From the NCBI GenBank assembly GCA_027486495.1, contig JAIXOZ010000078.1:1-64000 (forward strand): a stretch of DNA of 64,000 nt. The letters are read 5' to 3'. The stretch is from Comamonadaceae bacterium. GTDB taxonomy: Bacteria; Pseudomonadota; Gammaproteobacteria; Burkholderiales; Burkholderiaceae_C. A program made the translations under genes and the position numbers. Each line of letters begins with the position of its first letter. The first letter of the stretch is position 1. This document shows positions 9,544 through 18,851 of this stretch, one piece after another. The notes beneath the pieces were generated by a model. The model worked only from the letters and a program-made list of their open reading frames with translations. It made no database searches and had not been told where the DNA came from.

Positions 9544-10661
9544 GTCTTCAACCTTTGCAAGGTCTGTTGGTGGTGTCGCTGGAGCATGCCGTCGCAGCAC
9601 CATATTGTTCAAGCCGCCTGGCCCATGCGGGCGCTCGGGTCATCAAGGTCGAGCGGCCCGAAGGCGATTTCGCGCGCGACTACGACCGCGAGGTTTACGG
9701 TGAGTCCTCGTATTTCGTCTGGATCAACCAAGGTAAAGAATCGGTGGCGCTGGATTTGCGTCAGGACGCTGACCTTGCGCAGATGCTGGCCTTGCTCGCC
9801 CAAGCGGATGTATTTGTGCAGAATCTGGCGCCCGGTGCTGCCGAACGTCTGGGCCTGGGTTCTGCGAGCCTGCGTGAGCGCTTTGCGCGCCTGATCACCT
9901 GCGACATCACGGGTTATGGGCAAACTGGGCCTATGCACGACCTGAAGGCTTACGACCTGTTGGTGCAGGCCGAAAGCGGCTTGGTTTCGGTCAACGGCGC
10001 GCCCGGCCCTTGGGGCCGCATCGGAGTGTCCATTTGCGACATCACGGCTGGCATGAATGCTGCCCAAGGCATTTTGGAGGCTTTGTTCTTGCGCGAGCGC
10101 ACAGGCCAGGGCAGCGCCCTGCATGTGTCCTTGTTTGATTCAGCGGCCGAACTCATGGCCGTTCCCTATTTGCAGGCGCGCTATGGCCGTGCCGCCCCTC
10201 AGCGTGGGGGACTCAAGCACCCAAGCATTGCCGCTTATGGGGCCTTCACGTGCCGTGATGGCCATGAAGTCGTGCTGGCGGTGCAAAACGACCGTGAATG
10301 GCAGACCTTTTGCCAGCATGTGTTGCTGCAACCTGAGTTGACGAGCGACCCACGCTTTGCCAGCAGCACAGCGCGGGGGCTGCACCGGGATCAGATCGAA
10401 GACCTGATCCAGGCCGTGATTGGCGGCATGACCGGTGGCGAGGTAGCCGACCGACTGACCGAGGCGCAGACGCCTTTTGGCTCCATCAATTCGGTGCTCG
10501 ATCTGATCCATCACCCACAGCTGCGCACGCGCCAAGTGGAGGTGCGTGGCAGAAAGGTGGAAATGCCGGCGCCAGCTTGTCAAGCACCTTGGCACGATGC
10601 AACCCACGGGGCCCGAGCGCCTGGCATTGGCGAGCATGGGGATTTGCCGGGACTGCACTGA
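9540..10661 (+). CDS. CaiB/BaiF CoA-transferase, close paralogue of 4303..5502
   Basis: 373 aa; LEHAVAAPYCSSRLAHAGARVIKVERPEGDFARDYDREVYGESSYFVWINQGKESVALDL. Confidence 0.93.
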   Translation: MSLQPLQGLLVVSLEHAVAAPYCSSRLAHAGARVIKVERPEGDFARDYDREVYGESSYFVWINQGKESVALDLRQDADLAQMLALLAQADVFVQNLAPGAAERLGLGSASLRERFARLITCDITGYGQTGPMHDLKAYDLLVQAESGLVSVNGAPGPWGRIGVSICDITAGMNAAQGILEALFLRERTGQGSALHVSLFDSAAELMAVPYLQARYGRAAPQRGGLKHPSIAAYGAFTCRDGHEVVLAVQNDREWQTFCQHVLLQPELTSDPRFASSTARGLHRDQIEDLIQAVIGGMTGGEVADRLTEAQTPFGSINSVLDLIHHPQLRTRQVEVRGRKVEMPAPACQAPWHDATHGARAPGIGEHGDLPGLH

Positions 10662-10743
10662 AAAAACAAACCCCACCCAACGTGACCGATGGGTGAGGTT
10701 CAGGCTTTTTTCATGAGGACATGGCCGCACTGAACACCGGGAT

Positions 10744-11046
10744 TCAGCTCTGGCTGAGTGCTGTCCCTTCAATGACCACCATGCGGGCTTTGGCTGACAA
10801 CTGCCGCAAACGTCTGGCTGGCGCATATTCCTGCGAGTCCAGCCAGGCTTGCGCTTGAGCCACATTCGGAAATTCCAACAGGACCATTCTCTTGGGTTCC
10901 CAATTGCCTTCTAGTGGCGTCACTGGCCCGCCACGGGCCAAGAAACGTCCGCCATAAGCCGCCACGGAGCTGGGCGACAGGCGTTTGTATTCCTCGAACC
11001 TGATCGGGTCCGTGATCTCCATGTCATTGATGACGTAGGCGGGCAA
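10744..11046 (-). CDS. DUF1330 domain-containing protein
   Basis: 100 aa; MPAYVINDMEITDPIRFEEYKRLSPSSVAAYGGRFLARGG. Confidence 0.88.
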   Translation of the reverse strand: MPAYVINDMEITDPIRFEEYKRLSPSSVAAYGGRFLARGGPVTPLEGNWEPKRMVLLEFPNVAQAQAWLDSQEYAPARRLRQLSAKARMVVIEGTALSQS

Positions 11047-11058
11047 GGGGACGTTCTT

Positions 11059-11973
11059 TCAAGCGGTCTTGTGAGCGGCTGCTGGCTCTTGACGGATTTC
11101 GATGCCCAATTCCTTTTCTCGAATGAACATCAAGGCAGCGGTGTCGCGATCGCCCAGGCCCATGCCGATGGCACGCTCCATGGTCGCTTGCGCGCCGCGG
11201 CCCACCGAAGCCACAAAGCCCATTTGCTCAGCCGCTTCGCAGGCCAAGCGAACGTCTTTGCAAGCCAGACGGATGGCAAAGCCAGGGCTGTCGTCACCCA
11301 CAAAGGCCTTCTTGGGCAAGGCCACGGCAAACTGCTGATTCCAGGCCATGGTGGTGCGCATGACTTGTTGCATCAGCTCCAGCGTCAAACCGTTTTTGAC
11401 GCCGATCGCCAGAGCCTCGGTGTTGGCCACCATGATGGTGGTGGCCAACAGGTTGTTGGTCATCTTCATGGCGTGCCCGGTGCCTGGACCACCGCAGTAG
11501 TAGGTATCGGTGCCCATGCAGTTGAGCACCGGTGTGGCGCGATCAATGGCTGCCTGATTGCCGCCTACCATCAATGTCAGTGTGCCGGTCACGGCGTGTT
11601 CGCTGGTCTTGCCCACGGGAGAGTCGACCAGCTCCATGCCGCGTGCACGCAGCGCATCACCAACGCGTCGCGAAGTGGCCGGGTCGATGGTGCTCATCTC
11701 GATGACGATGCCACCTGCAGGCAGTCCCTCGACCAAGCCATCAGTGCCCAGCACGACTTGCTCGACGTGCTGCGGCTCGGGCAGCATGGTGACCACCATC
11801 TCGCTGGCTGCACCGACCTCCCGGGCTGTGTGGGCTGCGTGTGCACCAGCTTGGATCAACCGCGCTACCGCTTCCGGGCTGTGGTCGTAGACGGTGAGTT
11901 CGTGGCCGTGTTTGAGGATGTTCAGGGCCATAGGCGCACCCATGACACCCAATCCGATGAATCCGACTTTCAT
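11059..11973 (-). CDS. NAD(P)-dependent beta-hydroxyacid oxidoreductase (3-hydroxyisobutyrate dehydrogenase / tartronate semialdehyde reductase family)
   Basis: MKVGFIGLGVMGAPMALNILKHGHELTVYDHS; PVGKTSEHAVTGTLTLMVGG. Confidence 0.9.
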   Translation of the reverse strand: MKVGFIGLGVMGAPMALNILKHGHELTVYDHSPEAVARLIQAGAHAAHTAREVGAASEMVVTMLPEPQHVEQVVLGTDGLVEGLPAGGIVIEMSTIDPATSRRVGDALRARGMELVDSPVGKTSEHAVTGTLTLMVGGNQAAIDRATPVLNCMGTDTYYCGGPGTGHAMKMTNNLLATTIMVANTEALAIGVKNGLTLELMQQVMRTTMAWNQQFAVALPKKAFVGDDSPGFAIRLACKDVRLACEAAEQMGFVASVGRGAQATMERAIGMGLGDRDTAALMFIREKELGIEIRQEPAAAHKTA

Positions 11974-12004
11974 GTATTTTTCTCCAGTCTTTATGTTTTG
12001 AGGT

Positions 12005-13240
12005 TCAGCTGCGCTCTGACCATTTGTCCAATTCCCAGACTGGTCTGCCGCGCAAATCGGCCACATCGGTACGTGTGAATTCAGAGTTACCGGGTTTGGC
12101 ACCCAATCGGTCGTAGGCTTGGCGAATCAAGGGGGCTGTGCGGGAGAAGCCGTTCTTGACTTGGGACCATTGCAAAGGCTTTTCAATGACCTTGTTACCG
12201 GCCATGAACTTGGAGGTTTCCAACACCGCACGGGCATCGTTTTCGGTGGGCCAAGACCATCCGCGTGCAAACAGCACGTCGTCCTTGACGACCTTGGCAC
12301 CTTGCACAGGGTCGAGTTTCCAGTAGTCTTTGACCAGTTGCGACACCGCTCCTGGGTCCATGGCGGTCAGTGCGGCCACAGCCTCTTGCTGGGCCATGAG
12401 GAAGGCCACCACAGCCTGAGGGTGCTGGTCGATAAAGCCATTGCGACCGATCCAGAACGAGCGGTGCAGGTAATAGCCATCGGGGAAGAAAGGCGACTTT
12501 TTCACACTGGCCAGCATATGTCCGGCGCCTTTGCCAGCGGGGCCGTCATAGTGCTCTTCGGTGTAGCCAAAAGAGTTGGCAATCGCCACCGTGCCCGAGG
12601 CTTGGGCAGCCAAGTAAGCGGGGTAGATGGTGCAGGTGGCATCCACGCCGGTGGGCACTGAGGCCGCTTGCGCATGGGTGGGCATGTTGACGAACTTGAT
12701 CCCGGTGTCCTTGATGTCTTGCACACCCAGCTCGAACATCAGCATTTGGAACAACGCGCTTTGCGGGTCACCGCCGAGCGATACACCCATGGTCTTGCCT
12801 CTGAGGTCTTGCAGGTTGCGGATGGGTGAGCCCTTGCGGGTGGTGATCAAAAAGCGCAGATGGCCTTCACCCACGCACAAGAGGCTGATCGGCAAACCCG
12901 AGGCCAGACCGCGTGTGATGGGCGTGTTGCCCCACATGCCGACGTCCAGGTTGTTGCCCACCATGGCTTCGACCATGGGCAAGGCGGTCGGGTACTCACG
13001 CCAGTCGATGGTCAGGTCGTAGCCGAATTCAGCGGCCCTTTTTTCCATCAGCTTGTTGTTGATCATGTACTGGCTCATGGGGGAATTGCCAGCGGCCCAT
13101 GGGATGCGGCCGATGGACAATTTCAGAGCGCGGCGCGTGCCTTGGGCACGGACAAAAGCCGGTGCCAAGGACAAGCCTGCAGCAGCGGCACTGCCGAGCA
13201 AAATGCCACGGCGGGAACTTGGGAATTGAGGTGTGTTCAT
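12005..13240 (-). CDS. ABC transporter substrate-binding protein (NitT/TauT type)
   Basis: MNTPQFPSSRRGILLGSAAAAGLSLAPAFVRAQ leader; LKLSIGRIPWAAGNSPMSQYMI; GNNLDVGMWGNTPI. Confidence 0.87.
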   Translation of the reverse strand: MNTPQFPSSRRGILLGSAAAAGLSLAPAFVRAQGTRRALKLSIGRIPWAAGNSPMSQYMINNKLMEKRAAEFGYDLTIDWREYPTALPMVEAMVGNNLDVGMWGNTPITRGLASGLPISLLCVGEGHLRFLITTRKGSPIRNLQDLRGKTMGVSLGGDPQSALFQMLMFELGVQDIKDTGIKFVNMPTHAQAASVPTGVDATCTIYPAYLAAQASGTVAIANSFGYTEEHYDGPAGKGAGHMLASVKKSPFFPDGYYLHRSFWIGRNGFIDQHPQAVVAFLMAQQEAVAALTAMDPGAVSQLVKDYWKLDPVQGAKVVKDDVLFARGWSWPTENDARAVLETSKFMAGNKVIEKPLQWSQVKNGFSRTAPLIRQAYDRLGAKPGNSEFTRTDVADLRGRPVWELDKWSERS

Positions 13241-13277
13241 GTCTGTCTCCTGGGTTTTAAAGGGATGGATGGACCAC

Positions 13278-14159
13278 TCAGGTGGTGGCTTCTTCGGTGG
13301 GGTTGGCAAGGGATTCATCACCGCCAATGGCGCGGTAGGCCTCGTCGCGGATGAGCGACCAGATGTGTTCGACCAGCACGCCAAAGCGGGGGTGGGTGCG
13401 TGCTTTGCCGGCGCGTGGGCGTGGTAAGTCGATGGTGACCACTTCTCGCACACGGCCTGGGTTCGTGCTCATGACCACCACACGGTCCGCCAGCAGCACG
13501 GCTTCTTCGATGTCGTGGGTGATGAAAATGGCGGTTTTGCGTTCGGTCACCGGGGCGGTTTCGCCCCAGATGCGCAACAACTCGGCTTGCAGAATCAGGC
13601 GTGTTTGCGCGTCCAGCGCCCCCAGCGGCTCGTCCAGCAACAAGATGTCCGGCCCGTTGGCCAGCAAACGGGCCAGCGCGACACGTTGGCGCATGCCACC
13701 CGAGAGCTGGTGTGGGTATTTGTGCTCCGAGCCGCGAAGGCCCACCAGATCGATGAAGTGAGCAATGCGCTCGTTGCGTTGTGTTTTATTCAGTTGCTGA
13801 CCCGGTGTGCCGTGGCGCAGTCCAAAACCCACGTTGCCTTCCACCGTTTGCCAGGGCATGAGGGCATAGTCTTGGAACATCACCCCCCGGTCTGCGCCCG
13901 GTCCGGTCACGGCTTGGCCGTCTTTTTGGATGACTCCCCCGGAGGGCAAGTCCAAGCCGGCAATCATGTTGAGCACCGTCGATTTACCGCAACCCGAAGG
14001 CCCGACGATGCAGATAAATTCACCCGTATGGATGTCCAAGGACATCTCGGCTACCGCCAGCGTGCTCAGGCCGGTGCGTGGTGCAACGAAACTTTTGGTC
14101 ACGCCTGACAGGCGCAGCTTTGGGGACGGGGCGTTGTCGCTCATGGTCATGCTTTCCAA
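13278..14159 (-). CDS. ABC transporter ATP-binding protein (NitT/TauT type)
   Basis: Walker A GPSGCGKST, LSGGMRQRVALARLL, LLLDEPLGALDAQTR. Confidence 0.95.
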   Translation of the reverse strand: MESMTMSDNAPSPKLRLSGVTKSFVAPRTGLSTLAVAEMSLDIHTGEFICIVGPSGCGKSTVLNMIAGLDLPSGGVIQKDGQAVTGPGADRGVMFQDYALMPWQTVEGNVGFGLRHGTPGQQLNKTQRNERIAHFIDLVGLRGSEHKYPHQLSGGMRQRVALARLLANGPDILLLDEPLGALDAQTRLILQAELLRIWGETAPVTERKTAIFITHDIEEAVLLADRVVVMSTNPGRVREVVTIDLPRPRAGKARTHPRFGVLVEHIWSLIRDEAYRAIGGDESLANPTEEATT

Positions 14160-14938
14160 GGAATCAGGCGCTTTTCAACCAGCCGAAACAACTGGTCGAT
14201 CAGCAAAGCAACCACACCGACCACCGCCATGCAGACGACGATCGCGTTGAGGTCAATGTTGTAGGCATAGAAAACAAACATCATCTGGCCGATGCCGCCC
14301 GAGCCACCACCGCCCGATTTGGCGCCCACGGCCAGTTCCGCTGCAATGATGGCCGTCCAGGCCACGCCCATGGCCAAGCGTGTCCCCAGCACAATGGAAG
14401 GCAATGCGCCCGGCAGCACAACATGTGTGAGGATGGTCCAGCGCGAGATGCCCATGGTGCGGGCTGCCAGCACAAGCTTGCGCTCGACACGGCTGACACC
14501 GTGCACGGTGTTGATGAGGACAGGAAAGAAAGACGCGTAGGCTACGATGGCCAGTGCCGTAGGCGTGCCCGTGCCCAGCCATAGGATGGCAATCGGCAAG
14601 ATGGCCATAGGCGCAATCGGGCGGAAGCTTTCGATGATCGGGTCCAGGTTCTCACGAACGGCTTGACTGGCACCCATCATCAGGCCCAGCGAAATGCCCA
14701 GTACCGAGGCCATTGCAAAACCCAGCGCCACACGACCGAGGCTTTGTACTGTGGCTGAGAGCAAAGAGCCAGTGCTCAGCAAGTCCCCGAGGGTTTGCAG
14801 CACTTTCAGGGGCGCTGGCGCCGGGCTGCCGGCTGGCAGATTGCTGGCCCAGATTTGCCAAGCCACAATCAACAAGACAGGCAAGGTGAGCTTGCGCACC
14901 CACACCGAGGCACGGTGATCAGAGGTCAAGACTGTCAT
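14147..14938 (-). CDS. ABC transporter permease
   Basis: MTVLTSDHRASVWVRKLTLPVLLIVAWQIWASNLPAGSPAPAPLKVLQTL; multiple TM segments. Confidence 0.9.
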   Translation of the reverse strand: MTVLTSDHRASVWVRKLTLPVLLIVAWQIWASNLPAGSPAPAPLKVLQTLGDLLSTGSLLSATVQSLGRVALGFAMASVLGISLGLMMGASQAVRENLDPIIESFRPIAPMAILPIAILWLGTGTPTALAIVAYASFFPVLINTVHGVSRVERKLVLAARTMGISRWTILTHVVLPGALPSIVLGTRLAMGVAWTAIIAAELAVGAKSGGGGSGGIGQMMFVFYAYNIDLNAIVVCMAVVGVVALLIDQLFRLVEKRLIPWKA

Positions 14939-15741
14939 GATGAGGCTCCTGTGCCTTCGGCCCAGGGTGTCAGGCGGCGTTGAAGGCTGCGCAGACCCAG
15001 GTCGCACACATAACCGACTACCCCAATGGCCAAAATGAATGCAAACACTTTGGGTGTCATCAGCATTTGCCGGTACCACTCGATCGCAAAGCCCAAGCCG
15101 CTCGGTGAGCCGATCAATTCCGCAGCCACAATCGCCGCCCAGCTTGCAGCAAATGCGAGTCGAATGCCCACCATCACCGTGGGCAGGGCCGAAGGCACCA
15201 GCACATGCACCAGCAAAGGCCAGCGCCCGATGCCCATGGTGCGCGCTGCAGCCAGCAACCGTGGATCGGTTTGCCGCACACCCGCCACCGTGTTGAGCAA
15301 TATAGGAAAGAAGCCGACGTAGAACATGATGAAAACGGGAAGTGTGTCGCCCACACCGAAGATGAACAGCGCCAAAGGCAGCCATGCAATGCCCGAGATG
15401 GGACGCAGCATTTCAACCAGTGGATCAACGTACTGCTCTGCGCGTTGCGACAGGCCCATCAAAAATCCAAGAGGCACCGCAACCAGGACCGACAGCGACA
15501 AGGCCAGCAGCATGCGCACGGTGCTGACCGAAGCATGTTCAACGATTTCACCTTCTCGCAGCAACCCCCAAAGGGCTTCGAAAACTTTGAGGGGTGAAGG
15601 CAGTTGCAATGGATTGCCGTTCCACAAGTGCAACAGCCACCACAAGGCAAAGAACACCGCAAAGGCCCGCAGCGAAACCCACAGCGTGCCGTAACTCCGC
15701 TTCACCACAGGCCCGGGGGATGTTGTCATGGCCAATCCCAT
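14935..15741 (-). CDS. ABC transporter permease
   Basis: LWVSLRAFAVFFALWWLLHLWNGNPLQLPSPLKVFEALWGLL; paralogous to preceding permease. Confidence 0.9.
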   Translation of the reverse strand: MGLAMTTSPGPVVKRSYGTLWVSLRAFAVFFALWWLLHLWNGNPLQLPSPLKVFEALWGLLREGEIVEHASVSTVRMLLALSLSVLVAVPLGFLMGLSQRAEQYVDPLVEMLRPISGIAWLPLALFIFGVGDTLPVFIMFYVGFFPILLNTVAGVRQTDPRLLAAARTMGIGRWPLLVHVLVPSALPTVMVGIRLAFAASWAAIVAAELIGSPSGLGFAIEWYRQMLMTPKVFAFILAIGVVGYVCDLGLRSLQRRLTPWAEGTGASS

Positions 15742-15748
15742 GGTTGTC

Positions 15749-16561
15749 TTAACGGGTGACGGCCAGGAAGCCGCCATCCACGTAAAGCGTCTGACCGTTG
15801 ATGTAGGCGCCAGCACCGGATGCAAGCAAGAGTGCCGCACCACACAGGTCTTCGGGTTGACCCCAGCGGCGAGCCGGTGTCCAGCCCGACACGAAGGCGT
15901 TGAACTCGGGGTCCTTGGCTTGGCTGAATTCGGTTTCTGTGTAGCCCGGTGCGAGCGCATTGACCGTCACCCCGGTGCCGGCCAGGTCAGCGGCCATCGC
16001 GCGTGTCAGCGCCGACACACCGCCTTTGGCCACCACATAGGGCACCAAGTTGGGGCGCGCCACGTGGTTCATGATCGAGCTCAGGTGCACGATGCGGCCA
16101 CGGCCATGCGCCACCATTAACTTGGCAGCATGCTGGGCCATCAGGAAACAGGCGGTCAGGTCGGTGTCCAGTACTTTTTGCCACTCCTCACGCTTGAGCT
16201 GCAAAAAGGGTGTGCGGACAATGACTCCGGCGTTGTTGATCAGAACATCCAGACGACCGTGGCGTTCAATGACCTGCGCAAAGGCCTTGGCAATGTCATC
16301 TTCGTTGGTGACGTCAAAGACGAGCGCGTCGACATCCATCCCGCTGTCGCGCCATTGCACTGCCAGTTCGTGGATGCGGGGATTCAGGTCGCAGACCACC
16401 AACTTGGCGCCTGCTGCTGCAAAACCGCGTGCCAACGCGCCACCAATCCCACCGGCAGCGCCGGTGATCATGACCACTTGACCCTGCAGTGAAAAGAGTT
16501 GCTGGGGTGCCAGGTCCGAAAATGGATTCGCAGGTGCGACTACCGGGGAGGGAGCGGTCAT
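15749..16561 (-). CDS. SDR family oxidoreductase
   Basis: VVMITGAAGGIGGALARGFAAAGAKLVVCDL; NNAGV; YVVAKGGVSALTRAMAADLAGTGVTVNALAPGY. Confidence 0.93.
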   Translation of the reverse strand: MTAPSPVVAPANPFSDLAPQQLFSLQGQVVMITGAAGGIGGALARGFAAAGAKLVVCDLNPRIHELAVQWRDSGMDVDALVFDVTNEDDIAKAFAQVIERHGRLDVLINNAGVIVRTPFLQLKREEWQKVLDTDLTACFLMAQHAAKLMVAHGRGRIVHLSSIMNHVARPNLVPYVVAKGGVSALTRAMAADLAGTGVTVNALAPGYTETEFSQAKDPEFNAFVSGWTPARRWGQPEDLCGAALLLASGAGAYINGQTLYVDGGFLAVTR

Positions 16562-16644
16562 GTTTGTCTCATCCTTGTCGTATCAGTGGTGTGAATCGTA
16601 GGCGTCGCTGGGCTTGTTCGGAATTGGAACTTGGGCAATGCACA

Positions 16645-16685
16645 CTTCACACAAACGCAAGGCTTGGCGTTGCGTTTGTGTGAAG
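16645..16685. promoter_or_regulatory. Perfect 16-bp inverted repeat (candidate operator) in divergent promoter region
   Basis: CTTCACACAAACGCAA-GGCTTGGCG-TTGCGTTTGTGTGAAG. Confidence 0.7.
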
Positions 16686-16741
16686 ACCAGTTTGCCGCAA
16701 ATTTGATTCCCTGACTTGTCGGTGCCTCCTAGCATCGAACC

Positions 16742-17665
16742 ATGAACCACATCACGGCCCTACCCCAGTTAGACCTTCCGAGCACCCTGCAGCGTGTAGG
16801 CACACAGACCGACATACTGGGCGAATGCCCGCTCTGGGACGATGCCTCGCAGTGCCTTTACTGGGTGGACATTCGCCTACCGGCTATCCGTCGCCTTTGC
16901 CATGCCAATGGCCAAGTGGAGACTTGGCCCATGCCCGAATTGGTCGGCTCGATTGCTTTGGTCGATGACGCTCGCCTGTTGGTGGCCATGCCCAGCCAGA
17001 TTGCCCTGTTTGATCCGGACAGCGGGGCACTGAGTGCCTTTGTGGCGAGCTTGCCGATGCCAGAAGGACACCGATTCAACGATGGTCGATGCGATGCCCG
17101 TGGGCGCTTTTGGGTGGGGAGCATGCACAACATCACCCGTGCGCCTGAGGGGACGCTGTTCTGTCTGGAAGGTGCCGGACCCCTCAAGGCCGTGCGGCAC
17201 GGCATCTCAATTCCCAACAGCCTGGCTTTCAGCCCCAGCGGAGATATCTTGTATTTCGCCGACTCGCTGCACTATCGCATTTACGCACACCCTTATTCGC
17301 CGGAGACCGGCAGCATGGGCGAGGCGCAGGTGTTTGCCCAGAGTGCGCCGCCGGCCTTCCCCGACGGCTCAGCGGTGGATGCCGAAGGCTATGTCTGGAA
17401 CGCCGAATTCAATGGCGGGCGTCTCTTGCGTTATTCGCCCGATGGCCGGCTCGACCGCGAGATCATTTTGCCGGTCGAGCGTCCGACCTGCTGTGCATTT
17501 GGCGGACCGAACCTGGACACCCTCTACATCACCAGCACTTCGCAAAACATGAGCGAGGCCGAGCGTCTGGCGCATCCGATGGCAGGCGCCTTGATGGCGA
17601 TTCGACCGGGGGTGTGCGGACTGCCCGAACCCCGTTTTGCCTTGCATGGCCCTCGCACCGAATGA
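16742..17665 (+). CDS. SMP-30/gluconolactonase family lactonase
   Basis: LGECPLWDDASQCLYWVDI; HRFNDGRCDARGRFWVGSM; NSLAFSPSGDILYFADS. Confidence 0.93.
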   Translation: MNHITALPQLDLPSTLQRVGTQTDILGECPLWDDASQCLYWVDIRLPAIRRLCHANGQVETWPMPELVGSIALVDDARLLVAMPSQIALFDPDSGALSAFVASLPMPEGHRFNDGRCDARGRFWVGSMHNITRAPEGTLFCLEGAGPLKAVRHGISIPNSLAFSPSGDILYFADSLHYRIYAHPYSPETGSMGEAQVFAQSAPPAFPDGSAVDAEGYVWNAEFNGGRLLRYSPDGRLDREIILPVERPTCCAFGGPNLDTLYITSTSQNMSEAERLAHPMAGALMAIRPGVCGLPEPRFALHGPRTE

Positions 17666-17705
17666 GCTCTTTGAATTGACCATTTCAAGCCGAAAGACTT
17701 TCGCC

Positions 17706-18851
17706 ATGACAACACTGTCCTTTACCCTCGCTTCGATCGAGGCCTTTTGCATTCGTGTGCCCGTCAAGATGCCTATCAAGGTGGCCTTTGGCACCTTCCG
17801 CGACCGCCCCATGGTGTTGTTGCGCGTTGTGGACACGGCAGGTGCCGAAGGCTGGGGGGAGGTCTGGGCCAATTGGCCCGCCAGTGGTGCTGAGCACCGC
17901 GCACGCCTGGCCATCGACCTGGGCGAACGCTTGGTGGGCAGACGGTTTGAATCGCCAGAAGTCATGTTCCAGCAATTGAGCTGGGAGTTGGAAGTGCTGG
18001 TGCTGCAAACCCTGGAGGTCGGACCGATCGCTCAGGTGATCGCCGGGCTTGACATTGCCTGCTGGGACTTGGTGTCACGCCGAGCGGGTAAGCCCTTGCA
18101 CCAAATGCTCGGCGAGCGCGTGGTCAGCCATGTGCCGGTGTATGTCACCGGCATCAATCCCGATCAGCCCGAGATTTTTGCTTCGGCACGTCAGGCCGAA
18201 GGCTTCCAAGCCTTCAAGCTCAAAACCGGTTTTGGACACGACAAGGACGTGCGCAATTTGCAGGCCATGCGCGAGGTGCTGGGCCCACAAGCCGTGCTGA
18301 CCTGTGACTCCAATCAGAACCTGGACTTGCCCTCTGCTGTGGCTTTTGCGCAGGCGATTGCGCCCTTGAATCTGAGTTGGTTTGAAGAGCCCCTTCGGGT
18401 GGATGCGCCGCTGGTCGATTGGCAGGCTCTTGCTCAAACGAGCAGTACCCCCCTGGCTGGCGGCGAAAATTTTCATGGCCCGCAATTCGACAACGCGCTG
18501 GGCAGCCCCGTCTTGCAGGTGCTACAGCCCGACATCACCAAGTGGGGTGGCGTCAGTGGCAACGCCTCCGTGGGGCGGCGTGCCGTGTCTGCAGGCAAGC
18601 GTTATTGCCCACACTATTTTGGTGGCGGTATTTCATTGCTGGCTTCGCTGCATGTGCTGGCGGCAGTCGGCGGCGAAGGCCTGCTCGAATTTGACGCTCA
18701 TCCCAACCTGGGCCGCGAGGCCGTGGTGGGAGACTTGTTGCCGGTCAGGGATGGCAGCGTGCCCGTGCCCACAGGACCCGGCTTGGGCGCCATCCCCGAT
18801 CTAACTCGACTGGTGAGTCACCAAACCTGGACTGGCAGGGTCCAAGCATGA
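17706..18851 (+). CDS. Mandelate racemase/muconate lactonizing enzyme family (enolase superfamily)
   Basis: AFCIRVPVKMPIKVAFGTFRDRPMVLLRV; GLDIACWDLVSRRAGKPLHQMLG; AFKLKTGFG; CDSNQNLDL; WFEEPL; GGENFHG. Confidence 0.9.
   Translation: MTTLSFTLASIEAFCIRVPVKMPIKVAFGTFRDRPMVLLRVVDTAGAEGWGEVWANWPASGAEHRARLAIDLGERLVGRRFESPEVMFQQLSWELEVLVLQTLEVGPIAQVIAGLDIACWDLVSRRAGKPLHQMLGERVVSHVPVYVTGINPDQPEIFASARQAEGFQAFKLKTGFGHDKDVRNLQAMREVLGPQAVLTCDSNQNLDLPSAVAFAQAIAPLNLSWFEEPLRVDAPLVDWQALAQTSSTPLAGGENFHGPQFDNALGSPVLQVLQPDITKWGGVSGNASVGRRAVSAGKRYCPHYFGGGISLLASLHVLAAVGGEGLLEFDAHPNLGREAVVGDLLPVRDGSVPVPTGPGLGAIPDLTRLVSHQTWTGRVQA

Noticed and set aside
10668-10712. Hairpin between convergent CoA-transferase and DUF1330 genes
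   Set aside because: Stem is imperfect (AACCCCACCCA / TGGGTGAGGTT); plausible terminator but weak
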